DNA from: Sideroxyarcus sp.
GTDB taxonomy: Bacteria > Pseudomonadota > Gammaproteobacteria > Burkholderiales > Gallionellaceae
Reading direction: 5' to 3'
NCBI GenBank assembly: GCA_030652215.1
Contig: JAUSBC010000007.1
Span: forward strand, 1 to 51,876
DNA: 51,876 bases
In this document: piece after piece, positions 1-8,740 of the stretch
Position numbering within the stretch: the first letter of the stretch is position 1
How the letters are laid out: the number at the start of each line of letters is the position of its first letter
Program-made: the position numbers and the translations under genes
The notes under the pieces: model-generated
The model's input: only the letters and a program-made list of their open reading frames with translations
Databases searched by the model: none
What the model was told of the DNA's origin: nothing

Positions 1-249
1 GGCGGAGGCACGCTTGAGCGCGTCCACCATCACCATCACTTCCATCAGGGTATCGTTGGTCGGTGCGCAGGTGGATTGCAGGATGAAGACATCCTTGCCG
101 CGCACATGCTCGAGAATCTCGACCATCACTTCGCCGTCGGAGAAACGACCTACCGTTGCGCGGCCGAGGTGGATGTGCAGATACTTCGCCACATCTTGTG
201 CGAGCTTGGGATTGGCGTTACCGGTGAAGACCATCATGTCGCCGGACAT
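1..249 (-). CDS. prs: Ribose-phosphate pyrophosphokinase, N-terminal part (cut by window edge)
   Basis: Only the first 83 residues are present; the rest lies beyond the left edge. The enzyme makes PRPP from ribose 5-phosphate and ATP in the cytoplasm, feeding purine, pyrimidine, histidine and tryptophan synthesis. The N-terminus is typical of the family: [12 protein letters not shown], then [12 protein letters not shown], and [16 protein letters not shown], where the Prs-type substrate-contact loop lies. The ATG at 249 is preceded by a GAGGTGA Shine-Dalgarno sequence. It lies 44 nt downstream of tRNA-Gln on the same strand, the usual betaproteobacterial ispE-tRNA-Gln-prs order, so the tRNA is probably processed out of a longer transcript. 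The call is firm despite truncation. Confidence 0.96.
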   Translation of the reverse strand, partial: MSGDMMVFTGNANPKLAQDVAKYLHIHLGRATVGRFSDGEVMVEILEHVRGKDVFILQSTCAPTNDTLMEVMVMVDALKRASA

Positions 250-293
250 GGTCACCTCGCAAAATTAAAATGGGCGCGAACGCCCATCGGGAT

Positions 294-368
294 TGGCTGG
301 GGAGGTAGGGATCGAACCTACGAATGTCGGAATCAAAATCCGATGCCTTACCACTTGGCGACTCCCCA
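294..368 (-). tRNA. tRNA-Gln (anticodon TTG)
   Basis: A 75-nt cloverleaf can be drawn on the minus strand. The acceptor stem is TGGGGAG paired with CTCCCCA, followed by discriminator G and an encoded CCA (294-296). The anticodon loop TTTTGAT carries TTG, and the T arm contains GGTTCGATCC. It sits between ispE and prs, as in many betaproteobacteria. Confidence 0.96.
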
Positions 369-410
369 ATAAACTTGCCAGAAGCCCGTTAAACCGCAGC
401 TTGCGCCACG

Positions 411-1286
411 TCAAACGGTTTCTGCTACTGCAAAATCTTTCAGCGGGTGCTGCTGCAGGCCGCGCGCGACAAATCCGCGCATATCCGGCGGCAACTGCTG
501 CACTACCGCTTGTGCTTCAACTTCCGTGGCAAACTCGGCAAACACGCATGCGCCGGAGCCTGTCATCAGGGCGGGAGCGAACTTCGCCAGCCACGCCAGA
601 TGCTCTGCCACTGCCGGGTACAACTTGCAAGCCACTGCCTGCAGATCGTTTTTTAGCCCTTCCCGGCCGTCCACCCGAAAATCTTGCCCCTTCGGAAGGG
701 CGCGCATTGTCATCGAAATCGTATTTCGTGTCAATTCGGGATGCGTGAATATCTGAGCGGTGGGCACATGAACGGGGGGGCACAGCACCACATACCAGGC
801 CTCGGGCAGCTCATAAGCCTGCAAACGCTCGCCCACCCCCTCGGCAAAGGCGTTTTCGCCGAAGACGAAAACCGGTACATCCGCCCCCAGAGCCAATCCC
901 AGCCGCATCAGGCGCTCGCGCGACAGCTTGAGGCCCCACAGGCGATTCAGGGCCAACAGGGTGGTCGCCGCATCCGAGCTGCCGCCGCCCAGTCCGCCGC
1001 CCATCGGAATGCGTTTTTCCAGCGCAATGTCCACGCCCAGCCCGCATCCGGTCTCCTGCTGCAACAGGCGCGCGGCCCGCACGCACAGATCCTGTTCCGG
1101 CGGCACCCCGTCCAGCGCATTGACGCGGCACACTTCGCCGTCCGTACGCAAGGTGAAATGCAGGGTGTCGTTCAGGTCGATAAAGCGGAATAGCGTCTGC
1201 AGCAGGTGATAACCGTCGGCGCGTCGGCCGACCACGTGCAGGAACAGGTTGAGCTTGGCGGGTGCGGGACAGGTCAGCGTGGTCAT
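411..1286 (-). CDS. ispE: 4-diphosphocytidyl-2-C-methyl-D-erythritol kinase
   Basis: This 291-residue GHMP-family kinase phosphorylates 4-diphosphocytidyl-methylerythritol in the non-mevalonate isoprenoid pathway. It begins MTTLTCPAPAKLNLFLHVVG, with the substrate-binding lysine of the AKLNL motif, and carries the ATP-binding glycine loop PMGGGLGGGSSDAATTLL near residue 95. A late glycine-rich motif, LMTGSGACVF, is the third GHMP signature. The frame stays open upstream to a TTG near 1424, but that extension has no family similarity, so the ATG at 1286 is preferred. It follows lolB by 142 nt and precedes tRNA-Gln and prs on the same strand. Confidence 0.95.
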   Translation of the reverse strand: MTTLTCPAPAKLNLFLHVVGRRADGYHLLQTLFRFIDLNDTLHFTLRTDGEVCRVNALDGVPPEQDLCVRAARLLQQETGCGLGVDIALEKRIPMGGGLGGGSSDAATTLLALNRLWGLKLSRERLMRLGLALGADVPVFVFGENAFAEGVGERLQAYELPEAWYVVLCPPVHVPTAQIFTHPELTRNTISMTMRALPKGQDFRVDGREGLKNDLQAVACKLYPAVAEHLAWLAKFAPALMTGSGACVFAEFATEVEAQAVVQQLPPDMRGFVARGLQQHPLKDFAVAETV

Positions 1287-1428
1287 GGCTTGTCGAAAAA
1301 TCCGTCGCGAGCGCAGCCAGGCAGGGGAAGGCCGGCGCGCAGCAACCGGAATGTATAAGGAATACATGAGGATTGCGAGCACCGCCCGCCCCCTGGATGG
1401 CAAGCGCAGCAGGATTTTGCACAAGCCT

Positions 1429-1980
1429 TCATTGCGCCTCCCACTCGTCGATGAGCAACAGTACCTCCATACCGTCGCGGCTCAACTTCAGCTTCAGCGG
1501 CAGCGCATCGGCCGTGGCGGCCGCATAGCGCGAGTAGGCGATCTCCCAGCCCTGCTGGCGCAAAAGACTTACCTGGCCGTTCGCATCGCGTTCGATACTG
1601 AATTCGCCCTCGGGCGCCGGCAGGGCAGTTACCCAGTGGCGCAGGCCGGACAGTGGCAGTTGCCAGCCCAGCACCTCCTGCATCAGGGTTTCCATGTCCT
1701 GCGCCGCGTAGTGTTTGCCGGAAGACTCCAGAGTAACCTCGCCGTCATCGCGGCGGATGCGCGCCACCGTCTGGCCCAGCGGGGCAAGCAGCAGGATCTC
1801 GTCTTGCGCCGCGCTGTGCACCCAGCGCACACCTGCGTTGTCGCGTTGCTCGCCCTGTTTGACGGCGACGCGCCCGTTGAAGGCAAACGGCGCATCGGCC
1901 TGCGCCGGGCGCTGCACCGTGTGCGGCACCGACGCGCAGCCCGAAATCAGCACAAGCAGCGGCAGAAGAAAACGGTACAT
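1429..1980 (-). CDS. lolB: Outer-membrane lipoprotein LolB
   Basis: This 183-residue protein is the receptor that takes lipoproteins from the carrier LolA and inserts them into the outer membrane. It starts MYRFLLPLLVLISGCAS, a short lipoprotein signal with a lipobox ending at Cys15. The mature part contains the LolB pattern FAFNGRVAVKQGEQRDNAGV followed by a beta-rich body (QDEILLLAPLGQTVARI). The start ATG lies one base after the stop of the TPR gene, so the two are very likely cotranslated. Family members are about 190-205 residues, so this one is slightly short but complete. The identification also rests on its place just upstream of ispE. Confidence 0.9.
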   Translation of the reverse strand: MYRFLLPLLVLISGCASVPHTVQRPAQADAPFAFNGRVAVKQGEQRDNAGVRWVHSAAQDEILLLAPLGQTVARIRRDDGEVTLESSGKHYAAQDMETLMQEVLGWQLPLSGLRHWVTALPAPEGEFSIERDANGQVSLLRQQGWEIAYSRYAAATADALPLKLKLSRDGMEVLLLIDEWEAQ

Positions 1981-1981
1981 A

Positions 1982-3727
1982 TCAGGGAATGAAGCGCTTC
2001 ATCACCGCCTTGAGCGCTTCGCTGTCGGGATGGGTTTTCACGCTGTCCGTCCAGACTTTGCGCGCGCCCTCCTGATCGCCCCGCACCCACAGCACTTCGC
2101 CCAGATGCGCGGCTATTTCGGGATCGGGGTTGGCCGCGTAGGCCTTGTTGAGGAATTCCAGGCTCTTGTCCAAATTGCCCAGCAGGTAATTTCCCCAACC
2201 CATGCTGTCGATGATGGCCGCATCGTCCGGCGCGAGCTGGTAGGCTTTTTCCACCAGTGTCATCGCCTCCGGAATGCGCTGTTTGCGGTCCAGCAGGCTG
2301 TAGCCGAGCGCGTTGTAGGCATGCGCGTTGTCCGGCGCGAGCTTCATCAGCTTGCGTATCATCTGTTCGAACAATTCCGTCTTGTTCAGCTTGTCCGCCG
2401 CCATGGCGGTTTGATACAGCAGGTCGGGATGCTCGGGGAATTTCTCCAGCCCCTTGGCCAGCACTTTGTAGGTGGCCTCATACTGCTTTTCCTCGCGCAG
2501 CAACTGCGCCTCGATCATGATCAGTTGCGCGCGCTGCGCGTCGGTTTTCGCCACCGCGCGACTCAGGACTTCGCGCGCCTCGCCCTGCTTACCCGCCTTG
2601 TCCAGTAGCGCAACCTCGCGCAGGCGCGCGGCATAGACATATTCGCCTTCTTTCACCAGTCGGTAGTGATACTGCGCGGACGCGTCGTTCTGCTTCGCCT
2701 CGTTGAGTTGCGCGAGATAGTAATGCACCGTGTTTTCTTCCTTGCCGCCTTTGCTCAGCGCCTGCAGCAGCTCCTGCTCGGCGCGATCCATTTCGCCCAT
2801 CTGCATGGAAATCAGCGCGACGGCGAAAGCCAGGTCGGGACTGTCGGGGCGGTCTTTCAGCAGGCGCTGGAATTCGGTGCGCGAAGCGGCAAATTGTTTC
2901 TGGTTCAGCAATGCCCGCGCATAGAACAGGCGCAGGTCGCGGTTGTCGGGATGCGACTGGATATATTTCTGCAGCAACGCCAGCCCCTGTGCGGGATCGC
3001 TGTTCAGGTACAGCTCCGCCTCGAACACCACGGCCACGTCCCAATCAGGCTTCAATACGACCGCGCGATGCGCTTCCGTCAGCGCCAGATCGCTTTTGCC
3101 TGCCGCCGCAGCCGCCTGTGCCACCGCCAGATGCCCTTCCGCCACGTCGGGATAGGCATGCGTCGCGTCTATCATCCACTCAAGCACGGCAGCCTTGTCC
3201 GCAGAGCGCGCCACCAGGGGGTAAATGCTCGCAAACGTGCGCCCGGCATTGGCCGGGTCGGTCTGCAGCACTTCCTGCAGATACGGGCGCGCCTCCTGCA
3301 GCTTGCCACCGCTCAACAGCAGCGAGAGCAGCATCTGCTTGGCCAGGGGCGAGGAAGGCTCCAGTTCTTGCCACAGCTTGAATGCCTCCACCGCCGACTC
3401 GAACTGGCGCGCTTCGTATGCCAGTTGCGCGGCGCGCCTTGCCACGCGCGGATCGCGCGTGGTCTTGGCCAGGTCCAGATAAGCCTGCGCCGCCAGTTCC
3501 GGCTTGTCGCGTTGCATGGCAATGTCGCCCAGCAGGAATTCATAAAGCAGGCGGTCGGTCAGCGCCACGTTGGGCAGATTGAGCTTGGGGGTTTCGATGA
3601 TCTGTTCCAGATTGGCTTTGCCCGTCGGCGCAGGCGTGCTCTCGACGGCATCTTGCGGCGCATGCGCGCAAGCGGCCAGTAAAGGGAAGAAGGCAAGAAC
3701 GGAATAGCGTATGGAGAAGTTCATCAT
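1982..3727 (-). CDS. TPR-repeat lipoprotein upstream of lolB
   Basis: A protein of about 581 residues made almost entirely of tetratricopeptide repeats. The chosen start gives MMNFSIRYSVLAFFPLLAAC, a lipoprotein signal with a lipobox just before the cysteine; an earlier in-frame ATG at 3784 would bury the signal and is rejected. TPR helices can be followed through the whole chain, clearest near the end (AYNALGYSLLDR, IDSMGWGNYLLGNLDKSLEF). Such proteins are scaffolds. Its coupling to lolB suggests an envelope assembly role, but the substrate is unknown. A TPR gene in this position before lolB-ispE is common in betaproteobacteria. The second ATG, one codon in, is equally possible. Confidence 0.85.
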   Translation of the reverse strand: MMNFSIRYSVLAFFPLLAACAHAPQDAVESTPAPTGKANLEQIIETPKLNLPNVALTDRLLYEFLLGDIAMQRDKPELAAQAYLDLAKTTRDPRVARRAAQLAYEARQFESAVEAFKLWQELEPSSPLAKQMLLSLLLSGGKLQEARPYLQEVLQTDPANAGRTFASIYPLVARSADKAAVLEWMIDATHAYPDVAEGHLAVAQAAAAAGKSDLALTEAHRAVVLKPDWDVAVVFEAELYLNSDPAQGLALLQKYIQSHPDNRDLRLFYARALLNQKQFAASRTEFQRLLKDRPDSPDLAFAVALISMQMGEMDRAEQELLQALSKGGKEENTVHYYLAQLNEAKQNDASAQYHYRLVKEGEYVYAARLREVALLDKAGKQGEAREVLSRAVAKTDAQRAQLIMIEAQLLREEKQYEATYKVLAKGLEKFPEHPDLLYQTAMAADKLNKTELFEQMIRKLMKLAPDNAHAYNALGYSLLDRKQRIPEAMTLVEKAYQLAPDDAAIIDSMGWGNYLLGNLDKSLEFLNKAYAANPDPEIAAHLGEVLWVRGDQEGARKVWTDSVKTHPDSEALKAVMKRFIP

Positions 3728-3885
3728 GTCGATTTGATTCAGAGCAGGGTGACATATTAGCCGAACTGCGCCTGCATCGGCCAATGCCTTGTCTGCGTTG
3801 CACGGAGGGACATCTGCTGCGGATTACCGGACGGGCCGGTCAATAACCATAACAGCGACAGGCCGCAGCCTGCGCCTGCGGAGCG

Positions 3886-5376
3886 TTACGGCTTCCCGGC
3901 CTTTGCCGGCGCTTCGCGTTTCCACCAGCGGCCGCCCAGCGCATGAAACAGCGCAATCGAGTTGCCGGCGCTGCTGGTTTGCGCCTGCAGCAGATCGATG
4001 ATCGCGAACTGTTCATGCTGCTGCACAAACAGCAGGGATTGAAAGCCCGACTGGCCGTCTTCGTATTGCTTGCGCGTCTGTTCGCCCGCCTTGCCCGCCG
4101 TCTGCGCAGTCCTTGCAGCCGCTTTCAACGTCCGATCATCCATGGCAATCGCATTCAGCGTATCGGCCACGTCCTGCAAGGCCGCCATTACCACCCTGCG
4201 GTATTGCGCCGCAGCCCGATTCAGTGCCAGCCGGGTTGCGCGGGGTTTGCCCTTTGCCGCTTTCGCGCCGAACACAATCTTCGCAACATCGACTTTCGGA
4301 TCGAAGAAACGGCCGCCGCTCTTCTGCATCCATGCGGACGATTCCTTCTTGCCGCCCGGCGCGGCCTCGATGGCGAAACGCGGAAACTTGTTGACCACCG
4401 TTACCCCGTATTGCGCGGCAACCTCATACAGTTGCGCTTCGGCCATGCGAACATCGGGGCGCTGCTCCACCAGTTGCGACGGCAGGCTAGACGGCAACGC
4501 CCGGACCGGCTTCAGCGCATCCACCGCGAACGCTTCCGCGTCATCCTCTTCCGGCGCCCTGCCCGCCAACGCACTCAACATGCCGCGCGTCTCTTCCAGT
4601 TGCTGTTGCAGCGGCGCCAGCGCCTGCTGGGCGTGGGCGGCTTCCAGTTCGAATTGCCTCACCTCTTCTTCGGAAACATAGCCGAGCTTGAACTGGTTGC
4701 GCACGATTTCCAGCGACTGCCTGTTCAAACCCACGATATTGAGTTGCGCCCCGATCTGCGCGCGCAACGAAGCTTCCTGTATGGCGGCGGCAATCACGTT
4801 CGCGGCGAGCGTGAAATAGCTCGCCTCGCGCTGCACCTCGTCCTGCAAGCGGGGCGGGCCGGACTTGCCGTTCTTGGCACCCAGCATCTCCGGCACAAAG
4901 CCCACTGACAAGCGCGCGGTGCGAATGCCGTAATAGTCCTGCGTTCCCGGCGCTGCGTCGCCTTTGCTGCCCGCCGGTTTGTCGGGCACGGGCGCATCCA
5001 CCAGCACGGAGGGGTAAAAGAACCCCTGCCGCGCCACCGGAAACTCCAGCGACCGCCGCAATGCCGCCTGTGCCGCCCCTGCATTCGGGTTGGCATTGAA
5101 CGCGCGCCCGATAAGCGCATCTATGTGCGACGACTGGAACAAGGCGCTCCACTCGGAGGAGATGCTCTGCACGGGAACCGCTTTGCGCACTTCGGCTCGC
5201 GCTGCCGGAATAGTCGCCGTATCACGGGCCGGCGCGGGCGCGGCGGGCTGTTTGGGAGCGGGCCCTGCCGCGCAGCCGCCCAGGGCGGCCAGCAGCACCA
5301 GCAAGCCGAAAGGCTTACACAGCGGATTCAAACCGCTTTTCGCGGCGGGGAAAGAAAGAAGGTAAGGTATTTTCAT
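3886..5376 (-). CDS. NodT/TolC-type outer-membrane efflux lipoprotein
   Basis: This 496-residue protein belongs to the outer-membrane factor family that forms trimeric export channels across outer membrane and periplasm. It opens with a lipoprotein signal (LLVLLAALGGC) and a proline/alanine linker, as in the NodT group. Two long helical halves typical of the family follow: ASLRAQIGAQLNIVGLNRQS with a heptad-rich stretch after it, and VEQRPDVRMAEAQLYEVAAQ, a near-diagnostic efflux motif (RPDVxxAEaqL). It is transcribed away from the ABC operon at 5563, with which it shares a 186-bp control region. No periplasmic adaptor (HlyD-type) gene is adjacent, which is unusual for an export system. The open frame extends upstream into the ABC gene but has no signal there. 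Confidence 0.87.
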   Translation of the reverse strand: MKIPYLLSFPAAKSGLNPLCKPFGLLVLLAALGGCAAGPAPKQPAAPAPARDTATIPAARAEVRKAVPVQSISSEWSALFQSSHIDALIGRAFNANPNAGAAQAALRRSLEFPVARQGFFYPSVLVDAPVPDKPAGSKGDAAPGTQDYYGIRTARLSVGFVPEMLGAKNGKSGPPRLQDEVQREASYFTLAANVIAAAIQEASLRAQIGAQLNIVGLNRQSLEIVRNQFKLGYVSEEEVRQFELEAAHAQQALAPLQQQLEETRGMLSALAGRAPEEDDAEAFAVDALKPVRALPSSLPSQLVEQRPDVRMAEAQLYEVAAQYGVTVVNKFPRFAIEAAPGGKKESSAWMQKSGGRFFDPKVDVAKIVFGAKAAKGKPRATRLALNRAAAQYRRVVMAALQDVADTLNAIAMDDRTLKAAARTAQTAGKAGEQTRKQYEDGQSGFQSLLFVQQHEQFAIIDLLQAQTSSAGNSIALFHALGGRWWKREAPAKAGKP

Positions 5377-5496
5377 TGTGAGCACGATTCTACCCGAGAT
5401 AAATCGGCCGAAGCGAAATCCTCGGATACTCTCCGGTTTCGTCCGGCATGCAGTTTCGCCCGCTGGCCGCCGCTCTCCGCAAATAAACCGCGTGTT

Positions 5497-5526
5497 TTGG
5501 TATCGCGCGGAGTATTGGGTTATATT
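5497..5526 (+). promoter_or_regulatory. Putative sigma-70 promoter for the Gld-type ABC operon
   Basis: TTGGTA (5497-5502) and TATATT (5521-5526) are separated by 18 bp, a reasonable housekeeping promoter 37 bp before the ABC ATPase start. It is a motif match only; the opposite strand of the same region must also hold the promoter of the NodT gene. Confidence 0.45.
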
Positions 5527-5562
5527 CCGCCCAATGCACAAGCCCCCAAACGTTACGCGACC

Positions 5563-6297
5563 ATGACCGCACCGCTCACTCTTAGCGCATGCAACCTGAT
5601 GCGCCGCCGCGACAACCGCCTGGTGGTGGACGGCGTGTCGCTGGAATTGCGGCGCGGCCAGGTGCTGGGGCTGCTGGGGCACAACGGCGCGGGCAAAAGC
5701 ACCACGCTGCAAATGCTCACCGGCGCGTTGCCGCCGCACAGCGGCCAGGTCGAAGTGTGCGAATACGATATTCAAAAGGAACCGCAAAAGGCCAAGGCCT
5801 GCATCGGATTCCTGCCGGAACACCCGCCGCTGTACAGGGACATGCGCGTCGACGACTTCCTGCTGTTTGCTGCGCGCCTGCACCGCATACCATCCGCCAA
5901 ACTTGCCGACGCGCTGGCCCTGTCCAAACAGCGCTGCGGTCTGCAGGATAGCGGCAGAAAAATCATCGGCTCGCTGTCCAAAGGTTACCAGCAGCGCGTC
6001 GGCATCGCCCAGGCCATCATCCACAACCCTGCCGTGGTGGTACTGGACGAACCCACCGTCGGCCTCGATCCGGCGCAGATACGCGACATACGCACCCTCA
6101 TCCGCGAACTGGGCGACAGCAGCAGCGTGATCCTTTCCACCCACTTGCTGAACGAAGCCGAAAGCCTGTGCGACCGCGTGATCATCCTGCAGAGGGGCCG
6201 CCTGATCTACAGCGGCAGCAGCACCGAAATGATGGCGAACGGCAACATGGAAGAAGCATTCCTGCACATCACCGAATCCGAGGCCGCCTCCGCATGA
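5563..6297 (+). CDS. ABC transporter ATP-binding protein (GldA/NosF-like)
   Basis: This 244-residue ATPase should energise the membrane permease encoded next to it. The Walker A motif is GHNGAGKST, the ABC signature is LSKGYQQRVGIAQ and the Walker B is VVVLDEPT, followed by the D-loop and a switch histidine in LSTHLL. The signature variant with KGYQQR is common in the GldA/NosF branch of ABC-2 exporters. The ATG at 5563 begins MTAPLTLSACNLMRRR, directly in front of the first beta strand. The stop overlaps the start of the permease in an ATGA, so the pair is translationally coupled. It heads a three-gene operon. Confidence 0.93.
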   Translation: MTAPLTLSACNLMRRRDNRLVVDGVSLELRRGQVLGLLGHNGAGKSTTLQMLTGALPPHSGQVEVCEYDIQKEPQKAKACIGFLPEHPPLYRDMRVDDFLLFAARLHRIPSAKLADALALSKQRCGLQDSGRKIIGSLSKGYQQRVGIAQAIIHNPAVVVLDEPTVGLDPAQIRDIRTLIRELGDSSSVILSTHLLNEAESLCDRVIILQRGRLIYSGSSTEMMANGNMEEAFLHITESEAASA

Positions 6298-7040
6298 TCC
6301 TCACCATCGCCAAAAAGGAATTCCGCAGCCTGTTTGCAGCTCCCTCCACCTGGCTGATGCTGGCGCTGATGCAGTTCCTGTTCGCCTGGTTCTACTTCGG
6401 GCGCATCAACGATTACCTGCTGGTGCAGGCGCAGTTGGCGCGGCTCGACAATGCGCCGGGCGCGACCATTTCCATCGCCGCGCCGGTGTGCGGCATGCTG
6501 GCGCTGATGCTGATGATGCTGATCCCGCTGTTCACCATGCGCCTCATCGCCGAGGAACGCCGCAACCAGACCTGGGTGCTGCTGCTCACCGCGCCCGTCT
6601 CGTCCGCGCACATCGTGCTGGGAAAATTCCTCGGCCTGATGCTGCTGCTCGTACTCATCGTTGCCGGCTGCGCCGCCATGCTCGCCACGCTGCTGCTGGG
6701 CACGCACGCCGACACCGGGCTGCTGCTCGCCAACATTCTGGGCGTGCTGTTGCTTGCCGCCAGCTACGCGGCGCTGGGCCTGTATTTCTCGGCGCTGAAC
6801 AAGCAACCCATCATCGCCGCGACCGGCGCGATGGGATTGTCGTTCGGTCTGTGGCTGCTGGAACTGAGCGCCAACGACAACCGCGGCTTCCTGCGCTCGC
6901 TCTCGCCCAACGCGCATTTCCAGAACCTGAACATGGGGCTGGTCAACAGCGCCGACCTGATCTATTTCGTGCTGTTCATCTCCACCCTGCTGCTGCTGAC
7001 GATTCGCCACCTGAATAACGAAAGGCGCAACGCGTCATGA
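6294..7040 (+). CDS. ABC-2 type permease (GldF-like)
   Basis: This 248-residue inner-membrane protein has about six hydrophobic segments: WLMLALMQFLFAWFYF near residue 20, APVCGMLALMLMMLIPLF near 62, LGLMLLLVLIVAGCAAML near 115, an alanine/leucine segment near 148, one around the stretch MGLSFGLWLLEL, and a last one ending in LLLLTIRHL. The cytosolic loop FTMRLIAEERRNQTWVLLLT, with an acidic-basic coupling segment, is typical of ABC-2 permeases of the GldF/NosY group. The start overlaps the ATPase stop and the stop overlaps the next start, both by ATGA. The substrate is unknown; in Bacteroidetes the related GldAFG complex is needed for gliding, while proteobacterial members are uncharacterised. 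Confidence 0.9.
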   Translation: MILTIAKKEFRSLFAAPSTWLMLALMQFLFAWFYFGRINDYLLVQAQLARLDNAPGATISIAAPVCGMLALMLMMLIPLFTMRLIAEERRNQTWVLLLTAPVSSAHIVLGKFLGLMLLLVLIVAGCAAMLATLLLGTHADTGLLLANILGVLLLAASYAALGLYFSALNKQPIIAATGAMGLSFGLWLLELSANDNRGFLRSLSPNAHFQNLNMGLVNSADLIYFVLFISTLLLLTIRHLNNERRNAS

Positions 7041-8365
7041 AGCGCTTCCTGCCCCTGCTCAAACGCATCGTCACGCTGCTGCTGGTACTCGCGGCTGCGG
7101 GCGCACTGTTCCAAGTCGCCGCGCGCTATCCCGCACAGTGGGACGTCACGCAAAACGCGCTGAACAGCCTGGAGCCGGGCAGCGTGGAAGCGCTGGCCAT
7201 GCTGCAGGGGCCGGTGAAAATCACGGTCTACGCCACCGAACAGGATGCCCAGCTCGGCGACATGCGCAAACTCATACGCGAATTTGTTGCGCTCTATCAG
7301 CGCTACAAGCCCGACATCACGCTCGCCTTCGTCGATCCGGTGAAGGATGCGGAAGCGATGCGCAAAGCGACCATCAAGGGCAACGGCGAAATGGTGGTGG
7401 AATTCGCGGGACGCAGCGAGCACATCACCACCCTGAACGAACAGACGCTTTCAGGCGCCCTGTTGCGGCTGGCGCACAGCAAGGATCAGTTGCTGATGTA
7501 CGTTGGCGGCCACGGCGAACGCAACCGGGACGGCATCGCCAACCACGATCTCGGCGAAGTCGGTTCGCGCCTGCAACAACTGGGCTACCGCACCAGCAGC
7601 ATCAATCTGGCCGTGGCGCAGGACATCCCGGCCAACGCCAGCATGCTGGTACTCACCCATCCGCAAACCCAGATGCTGCCGGGCGAAGTAAAGAAACTGT
7701 TGCGCCACATCGACAACGGCGGCAACCTGCTGTGGCTGGTGGATGCCGAGCCTTTGCGCGGACTGGAGCCGCTGGCCGAAAAACTCTCCCTGACCGTCAT
7801 GCCCGGCGTCGTGATCGACCCCGCCGCGCAGGATATGAACGTGCCGCCCAACTGGGCGCTGGGCACCGGTTACCCGCCGCACGCCGTCACGCGCAACTTC
7901 GACCTGGTTACCGTTTTCCCCGATGCGCGCGCGCTGGGCATCGAGCAGGACGACGACTGGCGGACGCACATTCTGGTGGAAGGTGCGGCGCAGGGCTGGG
8001 TCAGCGATCACGGCGTCGACAAGCGCATGGACAAGAACCGCGACATCCCGGGCCCGTTCAGCCTCGCCGTCGCCCTGCAGCGCAGCGTGAACGACCGCGA
8101 GCAGCGCATCGTAGTCGTGGGCAGCGGCGCCTTCCTCGCCAACGTCTATTCCGGCAACGGCGGCAACCTCGACCTCGGCATCGGCATGGTGAACTGGCTG
8201 GCGAACGAAGAGCGGCTCATCACGGTGCAACCGCACGCGGCCAAGGACGCCCAGATCGTCTTCAGCAAAAACCAGCTCGCCGCTCTCAGCGTGAGCTTCC
8301 TTGTAGTGTTCCCGCTGCTGCTCGTCGCAATGGGTGCGCTCCAGTGGTGGCGCAGAAAACACTGA
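7037..8365 (+). CDS. GldG-family auxiliary membrane protein of the ABC exporter
   Basis: This 442-residue protein has an N-terminal membrane anchor (IVTLLLVLAAAGALFQVA), a large periplasmic domain and a C-terminal anchor (LAALSVSFLVVFPLLLVAMG) ending in a basic tail. The sequence after the first helix (WDVTQNALNSLEPGSVEAL), the following KITVYAT strand, the MYVGGHGERNRDG segment and the late GSGAFLANVYSGNGGNLDL are characteristic of the GldG/IntG family that accompanies GldA/GldF-type ABC systems. The domain resembles an ABC-transporter-associated Rossmann-like fold without a known catalytic residue. It is coupled to the permease by ATGA. A DUF4340 partner, often next in such operons, is absent. 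Confidence 0.87.
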   Translation: MKRFLPLLKRIVTLLLVLAAAGALFQVAARYPAQWDVTQNALNSLEPGSVEALAMLQGPVKITVYATEQDAQLGDMRKLIREFVALYQRYKPDITLAFVDPVKDAEAMRKATIKGNGEMVVEFAGRSEHITTLNEQTLSGALLRLAHSKDQLLMYVGGHGERNRDGIANHDLGEVGSRLQQLGYRTSSINLAVAQDIPANASMLVLTHPQTQMLPGEVKKLLRHIDNGGNLLWLVDAEPLRGLEPLAEKLSLTVMPGVVIDPAAQDMNVPPNWALGTGYPPHAVTRNFDLVTVFPDARALGIEQDDDWRTHILVEGAAQGWVSDHGVDKRMDKNRDIPGPFSLAVALQRSVNDREQRIVVVGSGAFLANVYSGNGGNLDLGIGMVNWLANEERLITVQPHAAKDAQIVFSKNQLAALSVSFLVVFPLLLVAMGALQWWRRKH

Positions 8366-8643
8366 GCGATACCGGGACTGCCTGAAGCAGAAACCCGGCT
8401 GCGTGGCATCGCGTCCCACCTGCCGAACAACAAGTCCGCACCTGAATAAAGCCGGATGGGCCACATCCCGTCCTCAAGGATCGGCGACTAAAGGCCGAAT
8501 AGATAAGGCCTCTAAGGTATCCACCTCCCCTGCAAAGCAAGCATCTCCCTCCCCTGCAAGGTAGTGGCGCAGTTTATTGTTTTCAAATTTCACAAGCCTA
8601 ATATCTCCAGCGCAGCCTGCCAGAACAACAGGAGGCTCTGCAC
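8366..8643. other. Intergenic region after the ABC operon
   Basis: No gene is seen here. The first half has short complementary patches (for example AAGGCC around 8492 and GGCCT around 8507) but no stem followed by a T tract, and I do not recognise a riboswitch class. The second half holds a promoter-like pair at 8577-8604. Confidence 0.4.
8577..8604 (+). promoter_or_regulatory. Putative promoter upstream of the leader and lipoprotein
   Basis: TTGTTT (8577-8582) and TAATAT (8599-8604) are spaced by 16 bp and sit in a locally AT-rich stretch. A transcript starting near 8611 would carry both the short open frame at 8644 and the lipoprotein gene. Motif match only. Confidence 0.35.
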
Positions 8644-8727
8644 ATGATTTTCTATATCGCCAATCGACGTGTACTCAATATTGTCTCGACCGGGACAGGC
8701 TGCTTTAAGTCCTTTGTCGGATTCTGA
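8644..8727 (+). CDS. Possible 27-residue leader peptide
   Basis: A short open frame begins MIFYIANRRVLNIVSTGTG and ends at a TGA 13 nt before the lipoprotein ATG. It has a much better ribosome-binding site than most short frames: CAGGAGG at 8629-8635, eight bases before the ATG. The peptide has a hydrophobic start, two arginines and one cysteine, but no recognisable domain. It could be a translational coupler for the downstream lipoprotein, a small protein, or chance. Confidence 0.3.
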   Translation: MIFYIANRRVLNIVSTGTGCFKSFVGF

Positions 8728-8740
8728 AAAGGGAGATGTG

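Noticed and set aside
1287..1424. N-terminal extension of ispE to a TTG near 1424
   Set aside because: The GHMP kinase N-terminus begins at the ATG at 1286; the extra 46 residues match nothing in the family.
5377..6267. Extension of the NodT reading frame into the ABC ATPase gene
   Set aside because: The extended part has no signal peptide and is antisense to a clear ATPase. The lipoprotein signal at 5376 fixes the start.
8430..8520. Riboswitch-like folded segment before the lipoprotein gene
   Set aside because: Short complementary patches exist, but I could not fit any known class, including the c-di-GMP type, and no terminator or masked start follows.
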